Assembly: GCA_949825045.1 (NCBI GenBank)
Contig: OX463813.1
Location: forward strand, 27,014,001 to 27,078,000
Source of the DNA: Argyresthia goedartella
Taxonomy: Eukaryota; Arthropoda; Insecta; Lepidoptera; Argyresthiidae
DNA: 64,000 bases
Reading direction: 5' to 3'
Part shown: piece by piece, positions 41,999 through 52,294 of the stretch
How positions within the stretch are numbered: the stretch's first letter is position 1
Layout: every line of letters starts with the position of its first letter
Position numbers and translations under genes: made by a program
Notes under the pieces: generated by a model
Databases searched by the model: none
Seen by the model: only the letters and a program-made list of their open reading frames with translations
What the model was told of the DNA's origin: nothing

Positions 41999-44818
41999 TT
42001 AAATGACAGCAGTTGCTTCCGCCACCATTTTTGTCATGAGCCTTTTAAATAGACCCGGCGATTGTTGGAAGATGTCTAACTCAGAAAACATTTTGTTGTA
42101 AGTACGTGGTAAGCGGCGGCTGATGGAGTTAGCAGCGTAGTTTGTGCGAGCCAGAGGTACGTTGAAAAGAGGCGTGTGACGCGTACGGGTTGTCGGAGCA
42201 TTTAGTTTGAGGAGAGCATCGACTAGATCCGGGCAATCAACAACACCGTGACAAACGTTATACAGCAGCTGCATATCCAACATGACACGACGGGATTCGA
42301 GGTTGGGGATGTTATGATGTCGGCATTCTTCTGTATAATCGTGGGTATGAAATACGTCACGGAAACTTAAATGTCTTACGAATTTTCTCTGTAGCCTTTC
42401 TATCATGTTTATGTACACTGCATACTGAGGGTTCCAAATTGTACAGCAATATTCGAGTATGCTCCTGACGTATGCAAAATACAGAACACGAACACAGTTA
42501 ATGTCAGTGAATGGTTTACTGACTCTTAGAATAAAACCAAGATTTCTAAAAGCTTTATTTGTGATATATTCTATGTGTTCCTCAAAAGTAAGCTTGGAGT
42601 CCAAGATAACACCTAAATCACGTATGGAGTGTACTCTTAGAATGCATGAGTCATTTAGGCTGTATTCATACGAAATCGGTTTTATTCGTCTGGTAAAGCA
42701 GATTATGTTACATTTGGCAACGTTGACGTTTATCCTGTTACGTACATAATAAGACGACAGGCGGTTTAGATCCTCTTGTAAATTAATACAGTCCTGAATC
42801 GACCTTATTTTCGAGAATACTTTTTTATCATCAGCGTAAAGTATGAAACTCGCATGATGGAAACAAACACCGATGTCGTACAAATATGCCACATATAGTA
42901 GGGGTCCCAAAATTGATCCCTGAGGAACACCAGAAGGAACTGTTATGACCAGATCCGACCGATATCCACCAACAACCACAGCTTGACATCTTTTATTGAT
43001 GTAAGATTTGGTCCATCGTAAGAGATCGCCCTGTATACCTAATTTCATTAATTTTTGCAGTAAGATGCAATGGTCGACGCGATCAAATGCCTTTTCGAAG
43101 TCTGTGTAAATGGCATCGACTTGTCCCCCTCCATCCATACTATTGAGGACCGAGTCCACAAACACCGCCAGATTGGTTGTTGTGGACCTGGACCTCACAA
43201 AACCGTGCTGTTCACCAGGAATGTTCAAGGAAATGTTTCCATATATATGCCTGTGAACCACTTGTTCCATCACCTTACTGAAGACATTGAGTATGGATAT
43301 TGGCCTGTAGTGCTCGACTGGTATCTTAGATCCTTTTTTATGCACTGGTACAATATTTGCGAACTTCCATGAAGTCGGAAACACTCCCTCGTGGAAGGAT
43401 CTATTAAATATCATTGACAACGGCTTAGCTAGTGAACCCGCGCAACTCACAATCAAACTCGGAGGAATTTTGTCATCACCAGGTCCCTTACTTTTATCGA
43501 GCTTTCCTAGGATCTTGAAGATGTCCTCGTATGATACCACAATATTGTTGGTTACTAATTGATGGGGTGGTTCCAAAAGATCCAAGTCAGGGTAAGAGTT
43601 AGCGGGCTGACAGAACATTTTACTGAAATACTGATTAAAAGCATTACATATTTCCTGTTTAGAACTTAAGACTTTACTGTCATACGTCATGTTCTGAGGA
43701 TAACCGGAACTAACCTTTCTCCTAGATTTGACGTAGGACCAAAAAAGTTTGGGGTTCTCCTTAATGCCTTCCTGAGTCAACTTTATGTAGCCTCTATGGC
43801 ACTCCTCTTGCATTTGTTTTTGTCTACTACGTAGGAGAGAGAAAGTATCGTAGTCCGAAGGGTTTTTAAATTTTTTCCAAAAAGAGTGATACTTGTCCTT
43901 CTCCTTGATAATGTTAATTAAGGCTCGGCTGTACCAAATGGGGTATTGACGTGAGCTACAAGTTATGACTTTCGGTACAAATTTTTCAATGGCATCATTT
44001 ATTTGGGAATTTAGCAACAAGACCGCGTCGTCAACTGTACCTTCCAAAAGGACACTCCAATCAATCTCCAGAAAGAAATTATTCATGGAACTATAGTCAC
44101 CCTTCCTAAACTGATATTTTAAAAGTTTCGTAGGGGGTAAGCTTCGAATACCTATATCTGAGGATTCCAACTGGAGAGTCACGTGAAATCTGTCCTCGTC
44201 AACGACGGGTGAACAAGACTGGGACACATCAATAGAGAAATTACTGTAAACTAAGTCTAGGATATTATTGCAGCAATTTTTAAGTTTATTATGTTGTTCA
44301 AAACCAAGAAAGTTCATTAGATTTATAAAGTTAGTTGCCGAGTTTTGAAATGCAATGGTACCATATTTGGTACAAAAAGGCGATCCTGAGTCCCAGTTAA
44401 TACACGACAAATTAAAGTCACCCACCAGCAAAAAAAGGTCATCAGAATTATCCTGTGTAATATCACCCAATTTATCTAAGAAATTTTGTGTGCGTCGGGG
44501 CAGATTAGTATCGGGCGGTATGTATACTAACGCTATGTGTAAGTTGCGCTTATTACCTAATGACTCACCGGGTACTGTAAGCCAAATGCTCTCATAGTCG
44601 TCCTGTTGCCACTCGGGCCGGGGTCGCACGGCGAGCGCGGGCGCACACAGCGCCATTATGCCGCCGCCAGCGGTCTCAGAGGTACGATCACGGCGAATTA
44701 AGTCATAGCGGTCTGGATCACATATTTCCGCATTTAAAAATCCCTCACACAACTTTGTCTCAGTGATAAGAATAAGGTCATGGTCAAGTGCCGTAATACC
44801 GTTATATAAAGTGAACAT
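41999..44818 (-). CDS. LINE D ORF2: endonuclease-reverse transcriptase (939 aa from first ATG)
   Basis: From ATG 44818: LILITETKLCEGF (Glu), FLLVGDFNLS, VDEDRFHVTL. Reverse transcriptase: VEHYRPISILNVFSKVME, QHGFVRSRST, YTDFEKAFDRVDH, SGVPQGSILGPLLY and the catalytic LYADD. The endonuclease's first catalytic segment (LRIFYQNVNGLRTK) lies upstream of this ATG in the same open frame, which extends back to a TAG near 44887 with no ATG. The natural N-terminus must therefore come from a non-AUG start or a shift from the overlapping frame. No internal stops. Confidence 0.92.
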   Translation of the reverse strand: MFTLYNGITALDHDLILITETKLCEGFLNAEICDPDRYDLIRRDRTSETAGGGIMALCAPALAVRPRPEWQQDDYESIWLTVPGESLGNKRNLHIALVYIPPDTNLPRRTQNFLDKLGDITQDNSDDLFLLVGDFNLSCINWDSGSPFCTKYGTIAFQNSATNFINLMNFLGFEQHNKLKNCCNNILDLVYSNFSIDVSQSCSPVVDEDRFHVTLQLESSDIGIRSLPPTKLLKYQFRKGDYSSMNNFFLEIDWSVLLEGTVDDAVLLLNSQINDAIEKFVPKVITCSSRQYPIWYSRALINIIKEKDKYHSFWKKFKNPSDYDTFSLLRSRQKQMQEECHRGYIKLTQEGIKENPKLFWSYVKSRRKVSSGYPQNMTYDSKVLSSKQEICNAFNQYFSKMFCQPANSYPDLDLLEPPHQLVTNNIVVSYEDIFKILGKLDKSKGPGDDKIPPSLIVSCAGSLAKPLSMIFNRSFHEGVFPTSWKFANIVPVHKKGSKIPVEHYRPISILNVFSKVMEQVVHRHIYGNISLNIPGEQHGFVRSRSTTTNLAVFVDSVLNSMDGGGQVDAIYTDFEKAFDRVDHCILLQKLMKLGIQGDLLRWTKSYINKRCQAVVVGGYRSDLVITVPSGVPQGSILGPLLYVAYLYDIGVCFHHASFILYADDKKVFSKIRSIQDCINLQEDLNRLSSYYVRNRINVNVAKCNIICFTRRIKPISYEYSLNDSCILRVHSIRDLGVILDSKLTFEEHIEYITNKAFRNLGFILRVSKPFTDINCVRVLYFAYVRSILEYCCTIWNPQYAVYINMIERLQRKFVRHLSFRDVFHTHDYTEECRHHNIPNLESRRVMLDMQLLYNVCHGVVDCPDLVDALLKLNAPTTRTRHTPLFNVPLARTNYAANSISRRLPRTYNKMFSELDIFQQSPGLFKRLMTKMVAEATAVI

Positions 44819-44861
44819 CTTCGTACGTAGCCCATTAACATTTTGATAAAATATACGCAGA

Positions 44862-45335
44862 TTAGGGAATTTTAAGCTGACTTTCTACTGACATGTTTGA
44901 ACTTATGGTGGTGTTAAAGGGAAGATCCAGTTGATAAGGTATTTTACCGAGTACGTTACAACTGCAAAGGTAAACTTTCCTCTCTATTGTTCGTGCGTGT
45001 TTGTATGTAATAGTCCTGCTTAGCCCTACGACCATATTGGTCTTGGGATCGGATATTTGGTTGTGAGCCACTAAGCAGGATGTGTAAGGGTATCTGTGTG
45101 AGATGGTATGTAAATTGTTTAGTATGGATGTGTGTGTGTGTGTTTGATTGTAACGACAATGACAGGTAGGGGACATTATTATAACTACCAGAACATCAGA
45201 ACAAAACACAGACAGAGATACATAGACAGAGTATGATGTCAGGCTACAAGCTTTTTTAAGTCTGTAACTGACGATATCAGTATGTGAGGAGACTGTACAT
45301 TTTTCCTCACAAATATCCGACAGTTTTTTGTCCAT
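44862..45335 (-). CDS. LINE D inter-ORF reading frame (157 aa), status uncertain
   Basis: ATG 45335 lies inside ORF1 (97-nt overlap) and the stop (44862-44864) lies inside the open ORF2 frame, so this frame bridges the two. It contains a hydrophobic stretch (SVFCSDVLVVIIMS) and a His/Thr run from a microsatellite, and resembles nothing I know. The end, CCC TAA T, would let a +1 shift enter ORF2 exactly at the endonuclease N-terminus. It may be a chance ORF. LINE E has a comparable frame at 59198-59722. Confidence 0.35.
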   Translation of the reverse strand: MDKKLSDICEEKCTVSSHTDIVSYRLKKACSLTSYSVYVSLSVFCSDVLVVIIMSPTCHCRYNQTHTHTSILNNLHTISHRYPYTSCLVAHNQISDPKTNMVVGLSRTITYKHARTIERKVYLCSCNVLGKIPYQLDLPFNTTISSNMSVESQLKIP

Positions 45336-46393
45336 GTGAAGGTGTAACCCTGTTCTGTGGCTTTCTTCTTGGTTTCCTGGAGAAGCTTTTTGTTGGCAAT
45401 CGTCAGGTGCTCATTGATGTAGATGCGCTTGGCCTCGCCCTGCATTCCGATCGCCGTGGTGTACAGCTGCTCGCGATGCTTGCGCGCGGCGGCGATGAGC
45501 TTGTCCTTGGTGTGTCGCTGGCGCAGGCGCACGACGAGCGTGCGCGGGCGGCCGGCGCTGCCGCGCAGCGGCTGCACGCGGTGCGCGTACTCCACCTCTT
45601 CGGCACTCAGCTCCACTCCGGCGATCTTGGCGACCTTCTGCACTATGCTGACAGTAGACTCACCCTCGAGTTCGGGGACGCCGGTTAACTCGACGTTCTG
45701 CAGCCTCGTCCACTGCTGCTGCTGCTGTCCTTCGCGTTCCAGAGTAACGAGCCGTGATTCCTGATCCTTATTGAGATTTGTGAGTTTAAGGTTATCAGCA
45801 CGTAAGCCCTTTATTACATCGTCTTTCTTACTGAGGAGGGATTGGATCTCGGCTATACAATCCTCAGTTTTTGCAACTCTCGTGTTGGTCAGAGCCAGGT
45901 CACTTTTGCATGAAGCTATGTCCGTACGAAGTGTGAGTATCTCATCCCGAAATACGGACATTTCCTTCCGCATTGCTCCCATGTCTGACCGGAGGAGGCG
46001 TAGCTCTGACAGCAGCTCGGAAAGAACAATGTTCCTGTCTTGGTTTTGGTCTGGGGCTGGAGCAGGAGTACTTACTTCTGGAACTGGAGCTGGAACACCT
46101 TCTTCTGGAGCTAAAGCTGAAGTACCTTCTTCAGGGAAAAGAGGTCCTGAGGATAATTCTTCCGTTCCAGTGTTGTAAAGTATGTTTGGCCTGCTTTCAC
46201 CAGATCTTCCCACTGGGGTATTAGCGCTGGTGATCACTCGCCCTTTCTTGCTGGTGCAGCATGGGCAAACCCAGTTACTTGGGACGGCTCCGTTCAAGGA
46301 AACACATTGCTTGTGAAATTCTCCCTTGCATTGGGTACAAGTCACGCCACCTGTTGTTGAGAGGAATTTTCCACAACCGCCACACTTCTTCAT
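45239..46393 (-). CDS. LINE D ORF1: PHD finger, coiled coil, FP-like domain (384 aa)
   Basis: ATG 46393. PHD-type finger with C4-C7-C19-C22-H27-C30-C43-C46 and W41. A Pro/Glu-rich linker, then a coiled coil over about 120-220 (LSELLSELRLLRSDMGAMRK; later LTNLNKDQESRLVTLEREGQ). The C-terminal domain (from about 228) reads LQNVELTGVPELEGESTVSI, EEVEYAHRV, TLVVRLRQRHTKDKLI, RIYINEHLT and RIFVRKN. That is the pattern of the baculovirus FP-protein family domain, which also occurs in insect LINE ORF1 proteins. Expected role: RNA binding and assembly. Confidence 0.85.
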   Translation of the reverse strand: MKKCGGCGKFLSTTGGVTCTQCKGEFHKQCVSLNGAVPSNWVCPCCTSKKGRVITSANTPVGRSGESRPNILYNTGTEELSSGPLFPEEGTSALAPEEGVPAPVPEVSTPAPAPDQNQDRNIVLSELLSELRLLRSDMGAMRKEMSVFRDEILTLRTDIASCKSDLALTNTRVAKTEDCIAEIQSLLSKKDDVIKGLRADNLKLTNLNKDQESRLVTLEREGQQQQQWTRLQNVELTGVPELEGESTVSIVQKVAKIAGVELSAEEVEYAHRVQPLRGSAGRPRTLVVRLRQRHTKDKLIAAARKHREQLYTTAIGMQGEAKRIYINEHLTIANKKLLQETKKKATEQGYTFTWTKNCRIFVRKNVQSPHILISSVTDLKKLVA

Positions 46394-46640
46394 TGCTATG
46401 GCTACGCGGTCGATAGTAGCGTGTCGCTAGTGTGAAAAACTAGATGGCGTTTCAGTACCTTAGACGGCAGTGTTTTAGATGGTCCGATAGATGGCGTGCA
46501 GTTGTGGCGTCAATAATAAATAAGACCTAGATTTTAGGCTTAACGACACTGACACTTGATAATAGTATCTATGCGCTGACTCACTGTGTTTGTATTAGTC
46601 CATGTTTGGTCGCCAGAGTTATAGGATATGTTCGTCTTCT

Positions 46641-47574
46641 TGAAAGCCTCTGTTGTTTGTTGTGATTTAACGGTCCAACAGCTGATAGATGTGGGACGCC
46701 GGTATTAACAAAAACACTACCACTCAAACTATGATGTATACTTTATCGAAATACGAATTGCTATTAACTCAAAAACACTGAATTATAATTTAAAACAATA
46801 AAAACTTGAGAGATGATTAATTTTTAGTATTGTTCGGTCTACCCTCGACGAAGGAAAAAGTCTGTCTATAGACTCCTTAGCTGTAGGCAAAATCCAAGAA
46901 ATTGTCGCCTAAAAACTTCTCACAAGGTTTTAAATAAAGAAAAACAAACACTTGATCCATCGCTTCAATGTGATATCTACCCCCTAAGATACTCTCCGAT
47001 TGAATCATTTATTCCCCTTGGAATATGTTATCCATTGAATTTATATATTTGGAACTTGATATTTCCATTTTACCTTCTATTCAATTCTCTCCAAAAAAAT
47101 TACACAGGGTGGATTTCGTTGACATGGTATACCAGAAAACAATACCATTGACAACCATTTCCATTAAATTCTGACGGCATCTTCACCAGGTATGTAAAAT
47201 ATCATAACCGCTCTGTTGTTTGGCCATCGGAAAAAAAACTAAGCGCTGATTGCCACAAAAAATACGGACAGACTTTATTTATGCAATAAGGAAATGTCAA
47301 AAGTAAAATAAAGGTTAGACATAGACTAACAATTTAAACTGACAGCTTGAAATCCGATCCGATCCGAATCCTTGACTATTGTGCAGTTGCAATAGGTTCT
47401 ATTTTTATATGATATCAATATATCTATTGTTTACCAAAATACAGATTTGACTACCAAATTAACTAAATGTTCACCATATTTAATGCCCCCATGTAGTCTC
47501 ACAGAACCGTATTGGTTGCTATAGGTCACTTTCTGTCCGAATACTCAAGTTGTTTGTTAGCTCCCAAGTTTATT
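46641..47574. other. Intronic sequence, no gene recognised
   Basis: The edge of LINE D's leader may reach somewhat into this stretch. The rest is AT-rich with no feature seen. Confidence 0.45.
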
Positions 47575-47790
47575 TATTTATGTATTTATTGTTTACATTG
47601 TTGTTTGTGCCATTACAGCTAATGCCAGATCGACACAAACATTCACGACATATTTACATTTACAATAAAATTACAATTCAATAAAATTCAATTATCACAA
47701 TAACATTAGACATTCAGATTCCAATTTAAATTAATTTCAGTAATATATCAATTCATAGTTTTGAACAATATATAATACTACCTAGACGAA
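47575..47790 (-). repeat. 5'-truncated LINE 3' end, related to LINE B
   Basis: TATTTATTTATGTATTTATT followed by GCCAGATCGACACAAAC and an ATTTACAATAAAA stretch parallels the 3' UTR of LINE B (AAAT tail, then GGCCAAATCGACATAAA). Only the 3' end is present. Confidence 0.55.
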
Positions 47791-47934
47791 GCCAAGCAGC
47801 ATGGTATAAAATAGGGTGTACAATTTTGATGAACATTTCGTAATCTTGGGATGAAAATGTATGTATGTTTTCATTGGATATTTCTGGTAGTCAATTTGAT
47901 CAACAGTTAATAGGCGTACCCCATACGTACATAC

Positions 47935-48110
47935 CTAGAATTGTATTTCTTGAACACAACCAATTTTTAAAAGAGATCTGAAAATCAATCTGTGGGAGTT
48001 TCTACGCCCTGCTTCTCCCACAGTGGTCCAATGTAGAGAAGCGGCAAAAAATGACGATTGCTAAGTATATGTAAATATCTACATTAATAAAAAGATTTGA
48101 TTGATTGATT
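47935..48110 (+). repeat. LINE-tail repeat with conserved stem-loop, copy 5
   Basis: Matches 19220-19375 closely. Stem CTGTGGGAG 47990-47998 pairs with CTCCCACAG 48015-48023. Ends in TTGATTGATTGATTAATTG. Confidence 0.72.
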
Positions 48111-48284
48111 AATTGATATACGTCGTAACCATATCGTAGAATTGACCATAACAGCATGATGTGATTGCCCATTTCATTAGCCCGGCTTGACACATTTTAT
48201 TAAATGAGATGTCGCTGGATTTGTCGCCGTTATATGAGTATCATATCATAGGCTATATAATGTTATTGAAAAGTCAATACATAT

Positions 48285-48350
48285 TATAAAGTTGTTGGTG
48301 GGGGCTACTTTCATACTCAATGTACGTAACCAGGGTTCATACATAGGTTT
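48285..48350 (+). repeat. Fragment of the 15.4-kb dispersed repeat
   Basis: GGGCTACTTTCATACTCAAT and GTACGTAACCAGGGTTCATA match 15565-15605 with small changes. Confidence 0.6.
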
Positions 48351-48485
48351 GTATATGGAATTAAAAGAAAATGCAGTCGGATTATTTGTTTTTATAATGA
48401 CTCCACTTGTTTACTCCGTAGTCCCAAGATAACGCTTCTCAGGATGTATGTGAGTGTTTGTAAACATGACCCACATTGTCCCCAG

Positions 48486-48571
48486 GCCGGAGGACAGTGG
48501 ACAGTACAGATGTCGAGTGGACTTCATCAAGTCCCCCACCAAGAACACCCGGCTCAACCTGACTGTGCTGA
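48486..48571 (+). CDS. Host gene exon 3: end of first Ig domain, Sidestep-like
   Basis: Acceptor ATTGTCCCCAG and donor GTGAGT bound 86 bp. After one base completing the Arg codon it reads [20 protein letters not shown] then [15 protein letters not shown] is the classic D-x-G-x-Y-x-C box with the second disulfide Cys, pairing with the Cys of exon 1. YRCRVDF...SPT...NLTV is what I expect for Sidestep family first domains. The outgoing intron is phase 1, as is the intron entering exon 1, so exons 1-3 form a phase-symmetric Ig module of about 110 residues. Confidence 0.88.
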
Positions 48572-51520
48572 GTGAGTATTCGCATCATCATCGTCACTGT
48601 TACAGGCTCCGCCAGGTTTCTTGGCTCGTGAGCGAGATCTCACCTCTCTGTTTATCTGTAAAACAAAGTAAATGTTTGAAAGTTACATTGCAACATCTAC
48701 TCTATTAATTAAAACTACACTCCACACTCTTACCTGTAAAAAAAAGAAACGACATTTACCGTCTTGCCACAAACAACTTCAACCACTGTTTATCACATGT
48801 TTACAAAAAACGTTACCACAGAACGGCATTTTACGTCGTATTAGGGATAGACATGGCATAAACTATGTTATCAATTTAGGCAACCGAGAATGCTTGTTTA
48901 GTCAGTGCCTTCTCTTTCAAGATGGCGGAACTATCGGTCAGCTGTTCAACCGTGTTTGTGGAGTTTTTACTCCATTATGGTCCAAGTTTTGTCGTGAGGA
49001 AACCTTAATATCTCCATAAGAGATCGTGAGGAAACCTCCATAGTTGCGGCAATGCTATCCCCCTATCATGCAAAATGGACTTTTGATTATATGGAAGTGG
49101 GCACTCTGCCCCCAGTATCGAAAAGCTTCACGCTATGCATCGTCCAATGATGACATTTGTGTTAGACTATTGGGACACACTTGTACATGTGCTATCGGTG
49201 TGCCATCCACAATAGAAACCAGACCAGCCGCAAGCCGTAGCAATCTTGTGAGCAGTCTCATCTCCTCAGAGCTACTCGACCATCCAGGCTGGCCGGTCAA
49301 CCAACTCAAGCTGGTGCAGGAGATAGGATGGCTGAAATATAATAATATGGTATATAATGAATTATGTATTAAGATGCTGATTCACGAAGCCAGTGGCACT
49401 GTCGCTAGTGAGACTTTCAGCCAGTACTGTCCTCGTGTAAACCTAGCTAGATGGGCGCTCTATTCACCCTGGCACTGGCCACCAGCGCTGGCTTGGCTGA
49501 TTTTACAAAGCTAATACAAGGTTCACAACACCAAGCCAGGGAAACTGAAAGCCAGCACTGGCCTCGTGTAAATCCAGCTTTAGCAGCACAACGGGCTCAA
49601 AGAAAAATAATGATAAGCAATATTTATTTTACACCTTGAGATGTATATATCAGATTATATCCCATAGTGAAAAACTGGCTCTATTCACAAAAGCCCCGCT
49701 CAACCCTCTGGAAAGGAATCAAACAAGTATTTTTTTACAAGTACAAAAACAAGTAAACAAGTAACAAGTAAAAAAAACAAAACAATAACACAATATTATG
49801 GTATCAACATTTTTAATTTGTTTAATAAAAGTTTCATGCAATGTTATTTCACTGTCTATAATATCTCCAAATCCATTGTTTATTTTCATTATCAATTATT
49901 AATGCCAGCCACAATTACTTCGTGTTCATCTTCTATTCTATCACATTTGTTGGTTTTTATATTGGATTATGTATGGCAGCTTTTCTGGTACTGAAAAGTC
50001 ATGATTTCAATTAATTTATACCAAAATACTAAGGTAGAGGCATGTAGAGGTGAGCGAAACGCTTGGTTAGACGGGATGACGGACGGTGGACCAAAGCAAT
50101 AAGTAACACCGAGGGAAGATCCGACCATCCAGCGGGCAGCGGGTTATTATCAAGTCGTCATCTCTCTGCATGCGGTTGGCATAGAACTTTGGAGAATGGC
50201 GCTATAGAACAGACTTGACTCACCAACCAAGAGGCCTATGCTCGATGTGGGTTGATGTGTGTTTACAAAGATTATCCTCCTCCAACGAAATCCTGGATAA
50301 TTAGGTGTTTTGTTGCTTTTCATCACTACCGAGGGTAAGTGTATGGCGAGCGGTAGAACCCAAGTATTTCCATTCCTGAGCATTTATCCCCAACTAAAAA
50401 CAAACAAATTGTCTGACGAACTTTCAGTGACAGTTACGTGTTCCGTTCCGTTTCGCTGCTTATTTTTTCGCCGTTTTCGATAAAAGTACTAAAATGAATG
50501 GTTTTTCCATAAAAAATAAGGATTAAGTTCTACTTTAACTAGCTATGTTCTATTCTTACTAAAAAAATAGAAGTAAGTATGAAATAAAATACTAGTAAGT
50601 TTGTAATAAAATGAAGCATAAACTTATCCATCAAATTATGTATTAATTCTTTAGTTATTCGCGTAAAATGGAACTGATGAACTTTTTTATTTTTTATATA
50701 GTATATTTTTTACGGCCCTGGAAATTTTGACCTTTAAGGATAGTTCATGAGCGATCGAAATAAACTGAATGATTTAGCCGTTCTTACGAAGATACTTACT
50801 AAACACTTTTTTGTGTACTAATACTACTACTAATAAATGTTGATTTAGCTAAACAAGTGGTAATACTTTGTTTTTAATATTTTTTTAGTAAGATGGTAGT
50901 CTTTTCCTTCCACTATCTACCTTACTTTATTTTTTATATATTTTTAAATGTGTATATTTTAAATGTTTATATCTAACTTTTATTTTTGTTTGTAAATTAC
51001 TACTAAGCACAACAACTCCCATTCTGCTAAGCATACGATGGCACCCGCGATAAAGGCTCAGCCTAGTGTGGGGTCACAGTATAATACATGTAGCTTTTAA
51101 GAGATGTTTTGGATAAACCATAATATGTAAACCTAGCTTTAAGTCTTTCTTACTAAATAAATTTATTCTTATTCTTATTCTTATTTATTTCACTGTATCA
51201 CCGTTTTCCCACAACGCACAGGTTACGCCATCTTGGTGCTCAGCTGTCATATTAGGACCTCGGCACACTGACAGCTCGAAGCGCGGGAATATTTAAATTA
51301 GAAGAGTCTTAGAACTCTTTACATTCATATAAATTTTAAATGCCGGAAAACTCAATGAGAAAATCTTTCATATTAATACCATAGCCGCGGATGGGATTTG
51401 CTATATCACGCAAAATGACGAATAGAACAACTAACAAATCGTCGGCTCAAATGCATCTGCCATGCCATAGTAGAACAGTAGAGATTTGTTTATTTGTAAA
51501 AATGGCTGTTTTCCCCCCAG
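48572..51520. other. Host intron 3, mostly unassigned
   Basis: A SINE-tail fragment lies at 49055-49145 (CCCCCTATCATGCAAAATGG, GTGGGCACT). At 49408-49449 and 49538-49581 are two diverged copies of a unit containing CCTCGTGTAAA. 51166-51190 is a TTATTC-type run. ORFs at 48672-49639 have no domain and lie across these repeats. The last bases form a pyrimidine-rich acceptor (TTTTCCCCCCAG). Confidence 0.5.
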
Positions 51521-51634
51521 TTCCCCCGGAGCGCCTGCTAGTATTGGACCACGTCGGGGGTGAGGTGCGGGGCGGGGTGGCGGGGCCCTACGACGAGGGG
51601 GCGGAGGTCAAGCTCACGTGCGTCGCTGTTGGAG
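51521..51634 (+). CDS. Host gene exon 4: linker and start of second Ig domain
   Basis: Acceptor TTTTCCCCCCAG and donor GTAATC bound 114 bp. It joins exon 3 in phase (A|TT, Ile) and reads IPPERLLVLDHVGGEVRGGV then AGPYDEGAEVKLTCVAVGG. The Pro-Pro linker and G-x-x-V-x-L-T-C mark entry into a second Ig domain and its first Cys. AGPY-x-EG before the Cys also fits the Sidestep family. The outgoing phase is 1. The next exon would lie beyond the window, because the following 12 kb is almost entirely BEL copy B. Confidence 0.85.
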
Positions 51635-52289
51635 GTAATCATCATAAATAACATCATTATACTCTGCACTCATTGACCCACTGCTGGACATAAGCCTCAT
51701 ATATAATGATTATTTTATTTTATTATCATCATAAGTCCTCTTCATTTGCGGGCATCCATTTCTGGATATAGACCTCCTCCATAATGTACCAGATCTTTCT
51801 GAATTGCGCTAGCCGACTCCAAGTTTTGCCGGCGACACCTATGATGTCGTCGCTCCGCCTTCTGCGTTGCCGGCCGGGTGTCTCTTGCCGTCTCGTGGGT
51901 ACCATTATAGTTGTTGTCGAATGTTTCGACTGTTATGTGTAGCATACTTCTTTCGGCAGCTCTTTGGCATGATCTAAGCTGATTTTTCCTCTGCGGTAAA
52001 CCATCTTTGGCATCCGTATAACAGACTTGATAGTATTTGGGAGTCCACTAACCTCTTTTTATGTGCTTATTTACTTTTAAATATGTATTTTTGGGTCCTG
52101 TGAATATGGCTGGTAACAATGCAATGATAAAGCGACATAATGCCGTCATGAATCAAGGTGTACAAATATTGTGTCCCTGGGCTCTGATGAAATCCTACAT
52201 AATAATACTACTCTGTTCTGTAATGAAAACTTAAATTTGTAATAATCACATTGAGTCATATCAGTGCCTACAATTACTTCATTACAAAC
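51635..52289. other. Host intron with RTE-like remnants
   Basis: CATTGACCCACTGCTGGACAT (51670-51690) and TTCTGGATATAGACCTCCTCC (51761-51781) resemble RTE-type retrotransposon ends. The remainder to the BEL insertion is unassigned. Confidence 0.45.
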
Positions 52290-52294
52290 AAAGG
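52290..52294. repeat. Left target-site duplication AAAGG of BEL copy B
   Basis: AAAGG directly before the LTR end; an identical AAAGG is at 63849-63853. Five bases is usual for LTR-retrotransposon integrase. Confidence 0.85.

Larger units (their letters stand above)
41645..46640 (-). mobile_element. LINE D, non-LTR retrotransposon in host intron 2 (antisense)
   Basis: Minus strand: ORF1 (45239-46393), an inter-ORF region with a third long frame, ORF2 (41999 to about 44885), and a 3' UTR with a GT microsatellite (about 41907-41952) ending in an AAACAAAT-type tail at 41648-41680. All frames are intact. The 5' end is estimated. Confidence 0.85.

Noticed and set aside
49044..49514. 156 aa ORF in host intron 3
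   Set aside because: It crosses a SINE-tail fragment and an internal duplication; no protein similarity recognised.
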